In this document: in pieces, positions 30,827-33,135 of the stretch
Layout: every line of letters starts with the position of its first letter
Position numbering within the stretch: position 1 is the stretch's first letter
Translations under genes and position numbers: made by a program
From: Candidatus Bathyarchaeia archaeon
GTDB taxonomy: Archaea > Thermoproteota > Bathyarchaeia > Hecatellales > Hecatellaceae
Reading direction: 5' to 3'
Assembly (NCBI GenBank): GCA_038883335.1
Contig: JAVZMI010000012.1
Span: forward strand, 1-33,135
Length of the DNA stretch: 33,135 nt
Notes under the pieces: model-generated
The model's database searches: none
Seen by the model: the letters and a program-made list of their open reading frames with translations, nothing else
Told to the model about the DNA's origin: nothing

Positions 30827-32335
30827 CTATTTGCCGTTCGCCTTTTTGACTATAAGTTTCTCAGCCACTATGGTGACGTTCTTCAAAATTACCTTGAAAC
30901 CGCCCCCAGCGACTTCCGCCGGCGCCCCGACAATCACCTGTGTGGGCACCTCTAATTCTGGAACCTTAACCGCCTCTTTAGCTTCCACTACTAGCGGTGT
31001 AACCTTCTCTTTCCACCTTTCTACCACTGGATGACTTACCTTGGTTAAGAATTCTTTCAAAGCGTCGATATTATTTGCATCCTTCTCTGTAGCAATCTTT
31101 TCAAGTTTGTTAGGTGGAATATCGTCGGGGAAATCTTTCAGTCTATCTTTCAAGATGCTCGGCATCCAAACCACACGGTCCCATCCTCCATCACGCTGGA
31201 TGAACTTTCTAGAGCGTAGATAGCCGGTTGAGACCCCTATGAACCCTGGGCTTTGGACTCCTCCCCCAGTGACGTTCGCCATGGAAGAGAACGTCAACCC
31301 ATTGACGCATACCTCCTTAAAGTCTCGTGGAACGATGCCCATTCCATCGACCTCAGGGATGTAGAAGACAATGGATTCGAAGCAGCCGCACACCGTGTGC
31401 GGATAATCAAATGCACTGTGAAGGAAGACTCTACTTATGGTCTGGTTTGAACGTTCATAAGCGAACTTGTTGACGCCTTCCCACTCACCTGCAATAGGGT
31501 CCAGGCATCTTCCTTTCTCAATTCTTGTGTTTGGTCCCTTAGGATCGATCTGGCAGGCAACTTTGGCGTCAAACCAGCTAGTAGCCCCGCAAGGAGAGAA
31601 CCTGTCGGGGGTGATCACGCATACGTTATTGGGGGCAAAAGATTGGCAGAGAAGGCAGCTGTAAAACTCAGGGGCCTCTTCATCGGATAGAGCTCTAGCT
31701 CTATCATCCCTCTCCCTATATACCTCCTTAGCCTTGGCGAGCCCCTCTTTAACTTTCTCCTCATCCGTTAGAATGGTTACCTGTATCTTCTCTAGGAAGG
31801 GAAGTTGTGCTTTCAGCAGTTTTATGAGGATCCGCCCGTAGATTTTGAGCGAGTTGAGCCCTTTCCTGTAAGCTTTCTTGCTCACTCTAAGGAATATGGT
31901 ATTCCTCTGGTTCAGGTGCATCATACCCTCTATGAAGCTGGTGCATTCATGAATACGCCGCTCTATGACACCCTCCTGATCTTTCTCCACATTAGCACCA
32001 GCAACCTTAACGAGGATGCCTATAGGGTACTTTCCTCCCTCCTGCATCTGCTGGAGGTCTGGACCCACAACTACCACACTTTCATCCTCGACCTCATTAA
32101 TAGGTTTCACTTGAACTAGTTCAAACTTGTATGGGACCCCATCTCCACCGAGGGAGACATAGGTTTCAGGGGCTCTGATCCTCTCGCCGCTGTACTGGAT
32201 GCCTATGTCCACTGGGAACTTCTCAGCCGCCTTGGCCTCTTCCAAAAGTTTGGCGGCGTGCTCTTCCCCTAACGCGGTAGTCTCCCCAAACATTTTTGCA
32301 TCTCTTTCAGCGGCGGTAATGGGTTCGTCAGTCAA
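30827..32335 (-). CDS. cdhC: Acetyl-CoA synthase beta subunit, CdhC
   Basis: Catalytic subunit that assembles acetyl-CoA from a methyl group, CO and CoA at the Ni-Ni-[4Fe-4S] A-cluster. All six expected cysteines are present: Cys227, Cys230, Cys239, Cys249, Cys316 and Cys318, the last two in a C-G-C motif. Their spacing (3, 9, 10, 67, 2) equals that of the ligands in the Moorella enzyme as I recall them (506, 509, 518, 528, 595, 597). It is the archaeal short form (502 residues), lacking the N-terminal CODH-docking domain. Start is TTG at 32335 with GGGTGG upstream. It is first of cdhC-cdhD-cdhE; cdhA, cdhB and cooC are not adjacent. Confidence 0.96.
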   Translation of the reverse strand: MTDEPITAAERDAKMFGETTALGEEHAAKLLEEAKAAEKFPVDIGIQYSGERIRAPETYVSLGGDGVPYKFELVQVKPINEVEDESVVVVGPDLQQMQEGGKYPIGILVKVAGANVEKDQEGVIERRIHECTSFIEGMMHLNQRNTIFLRVSKKAYRKGLNSLKIYGRILIKLLKAQLPFLEKIQVTILTDEEKVKEGLAKAKEVYRERDDRARALSDEEAPEFYSCLLCQSFAPNNVCVITPDRFSPCGATSWFDAKVACQIDPKGPNTRIEKGRCLDPIAGEWEGVNKFAYERSNQTISRVFLHSAFDYPHTVCGCFESIVFYIPEVDGMGIVPRDFKEVCVNGLTFSSMANVTGGGVQSPGFIGVSTGYLRSRKFIQRDGGWDRVVWMPSILKDRLKDFPDDIPPNKLEKIATEKDANNIDALKEFLTKVSHPVVERWKEKVTPLVVEAKEAVKVPELEVPTQVIVGAPAEVAGGGFKVILKNVTIVAEKLIVKKANGK

Positions 32336-32375
32336 TTAGAACCACCCATAAGGTGTGAATGTGGAATAGATCTTG

Positions 32376-32412
32376 CAATTCTCTAATTTAAATATTTAAT
32401 ATATTATATACG
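32376..32412 (-). promoter_or_regulatory. Promoter region of the cdh operon
   Basis: A very AT-rich stretch upstream of cdhC contains several TATA-like elements (for example ATTTAAATATTTAATATATTA read on the plus strand, about 32385-32405). A TATA near 32385 would start transcription near 32360, leaving about 25 bases of leader with the GGGTGG site. Confidence 0.4.
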
Positions 32413-32429
32413 TCATAATACTGTATACT

Positions 32430-33135
32430 TCATGTATAGAGAACCCTTCCGTCTCCTATCGCCTCTTCTAGACGCCTAATTACAAAATTCTTCTCTAGGG
32501 ATAAAAGGAATGGCGCCAGCCTTGGGCCGTATCTCTTTCCAAGGAAGATCAGGTAGAGCGTCTCAAAGATTTTAGCTCCAACTCCAAAACGTCTGCCCAC
32601 CTCAAAGATTTCATATTGAAGATCTTTCTCGTCCCACTCTCTACTCCTAAACATCTCTAAAACTGTTCTCAGAGCTTTCTTCTCAGCATCTCCAAGCTGC
32701 GATTTCAGTTCCGAGCTTAAAACCTCCGGTATCTGAATTTTTACCTCTTCTGGAGCATAGTTATTAACCCAGTAAGCTGCCTTCTTCAGTCTCCCTTTGA
32801 CAAGTTCCACCTCAAGCTTCGTTAAAGGCCGCCCACCCAACCTCGCCGAAACCTGAATCGCCTTCTTCAAAATCTTCTCTTCTCCCAATAATGGCGCGAG
32901 TTGGGAGAGGATTACGGCGAACCTGTAGGGCAGTCTCACCGGCATGAGGCTTGGTGGCTCATTTGGTATGCACAGCGGGTAGATGGTCTCCACGTTTTGT
33001 GCTTCATCTCGGCTGGCCGCTTCATCGACCTTATAGTATATCCGCTCAGCTCTCTCAAACTCGTCGAGAAGTTGAGTGATCCTCTCCGGCTGGAAGCTTA
33101 TGTGTTTCTTAGGGTCCTCCCTGAGAATCATGTAG
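32430..33135 (-). CDS. lysS: Class I lysyl-tRNA synthetase, C-terminal part (gene continues beyond window)
   Basis: The C-terminal 233 or more residues of an archaeal-type class I lysyl-tRNA synthetase. The visible part covers the C-terminal alpha-helical anticodon-binding region: AERIYYKVDEAASRDE, then YPLCIPNEPPSLMPVRLPYR, then KKAAYWVNNYAPEEVKIQI, and near the end FETLYLIFLGKRYGPRLAPF. The catalytic Rossmann domain with HIGH and KMSKS motifs lies outside the window. The frame is open through the right edge (the ATG at 33131 is internal). It is on the same strand as, and upstream of, the cdh operon with a 94-base AT-rich gap containing the cdh promoter. Confidence 0.92.
   Translation of the reverse strand, partial: YMILREDPKKHISFQPERITQLLDEFERAERIYYKVDEAASRDEAQNVETIYPLCIPNEPPSLMPVRLPYRFAVILSQLAPLLGEEKILKKAIQVSARLGGRPLTKLEVELVKGRLKKAAYWVNNYAPEEVKIQIPEVLSSELKSQLGDAEKKALRTVLEMFRSREWDEKDLQYEIFEVGRRFGVGAKIFETLYLIFLGKRYGPRLAPFLLSLEKNFVIRRLEEAIGDGRVLYT

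Noticed and set aside
1-33135. CRISPR arrays, insertion sequences, rRNA and tRNA genes
   Set aside because: I saw no regularly spaced repeats, no transposase genes and no cloverleaf with a TTCGA loop in the intergenic gaps; a covariance-model scan would be needed to exclude small RNAs fully.

Overview
The window reads as a gene-dense archaeal chromosome segment. Archaeal markers are the class I lysyl-tRNA synthetase, EndA tRNA-splicing endonuclease, TrmB regulator, Dpo4-like Y-family polymerase, archaeal CODH/ACS subunits (CdhC, CdhD, CdhE), Mut7-C and AMMECR1 proteins, TATA-type promoters and many TTG/GTG starts. No 16S gene or lineage marker is present. An anaerobic or microaerophilic archaeon using the carbonyl branch of the Wood-Ljungdahl pathway (for example a Bathyarchaeia-like or other TACK lineage) fits, but that placement is inference.

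Layout. 1-1802: 3' part of a CARDB/S-layer-type membrane-anchored surface protein. 2114-5119 (minus): biotin ECF transporter, bioY-ecfA1-ecfA2-ecfT. 5142-5178: a shared palindromic TATA box and a classical BirA operator, then birA (plus). 6355-9712 (plus): two subunits of a urea-carboxylase-type carboxyltransferase (CT_C_D/AHS1 and CT_A_B/AHS2), a one-helix OadG-like protein and the OadB-type sodium-pumping carboxybiotin decarboxylase. 9827-10042 (minus): a minimal biotin carrier protein. 10181-12407: an uncharacterised zinc-ribbon protein and a TrmB regulator. 12529-15655 (plus): creatininase-family amidohydrolase, NCS1 permease and isochorismatase-family amidohydrolase. 15812-18432 (minus): MacB-like permease, EndA, DUF47/PhoU-like protein. 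18570-21124 (plus): DNA polymerase IV and a ThiI homologue whose PP-loop is destroyed. 21140-26900 (minus): AMP-forming acetyl-CoA synthetase, a glycosyltransferase with a broken or unrecognised start, AMMECR1, Mut7-C and dihydroorotase. 27066-28133 (plus): inositol-1-phosphate synthase. 28145-32335 (minus): cdhC-cdhD-cdhE. 32430-end (minus): C-terminal part of lysyl-tRNA synthetase.

How it fits together. The most interesting part is about 2.1-15.7 kb. Biotin uptake, biotin ligation, a biotin carrier, a sodium-pumping carboxybiotin decarboxylase and a stand-alone urea-carboxylase-type carboxyltransferase lie together, with no biotin carboxylase (ATP-grasp) gene in the window. Beside them is a permease/cyclic-amidase/amidohydrolase operon. 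I propose a biotin-dependent, Na+-translocating decarboxylase of an N-carboxylated nitrogen compound such as allophanate or carboxyguanidine, fed by breakdown of an imported N-heterocycle. This would be the urea/guanidine carboxylase carboxyl-transfer half-reaction run backwards to make a sodium gradient. The domain calls are read from the sequence; the combined function and substrate are inference.

The right-hand part carries acetyl-CoA chemistry: CODH/ACS beta, delta and gamma subunits and acetyl-CoA synthetase. CdhA, CdhB and CooC are not in the window.
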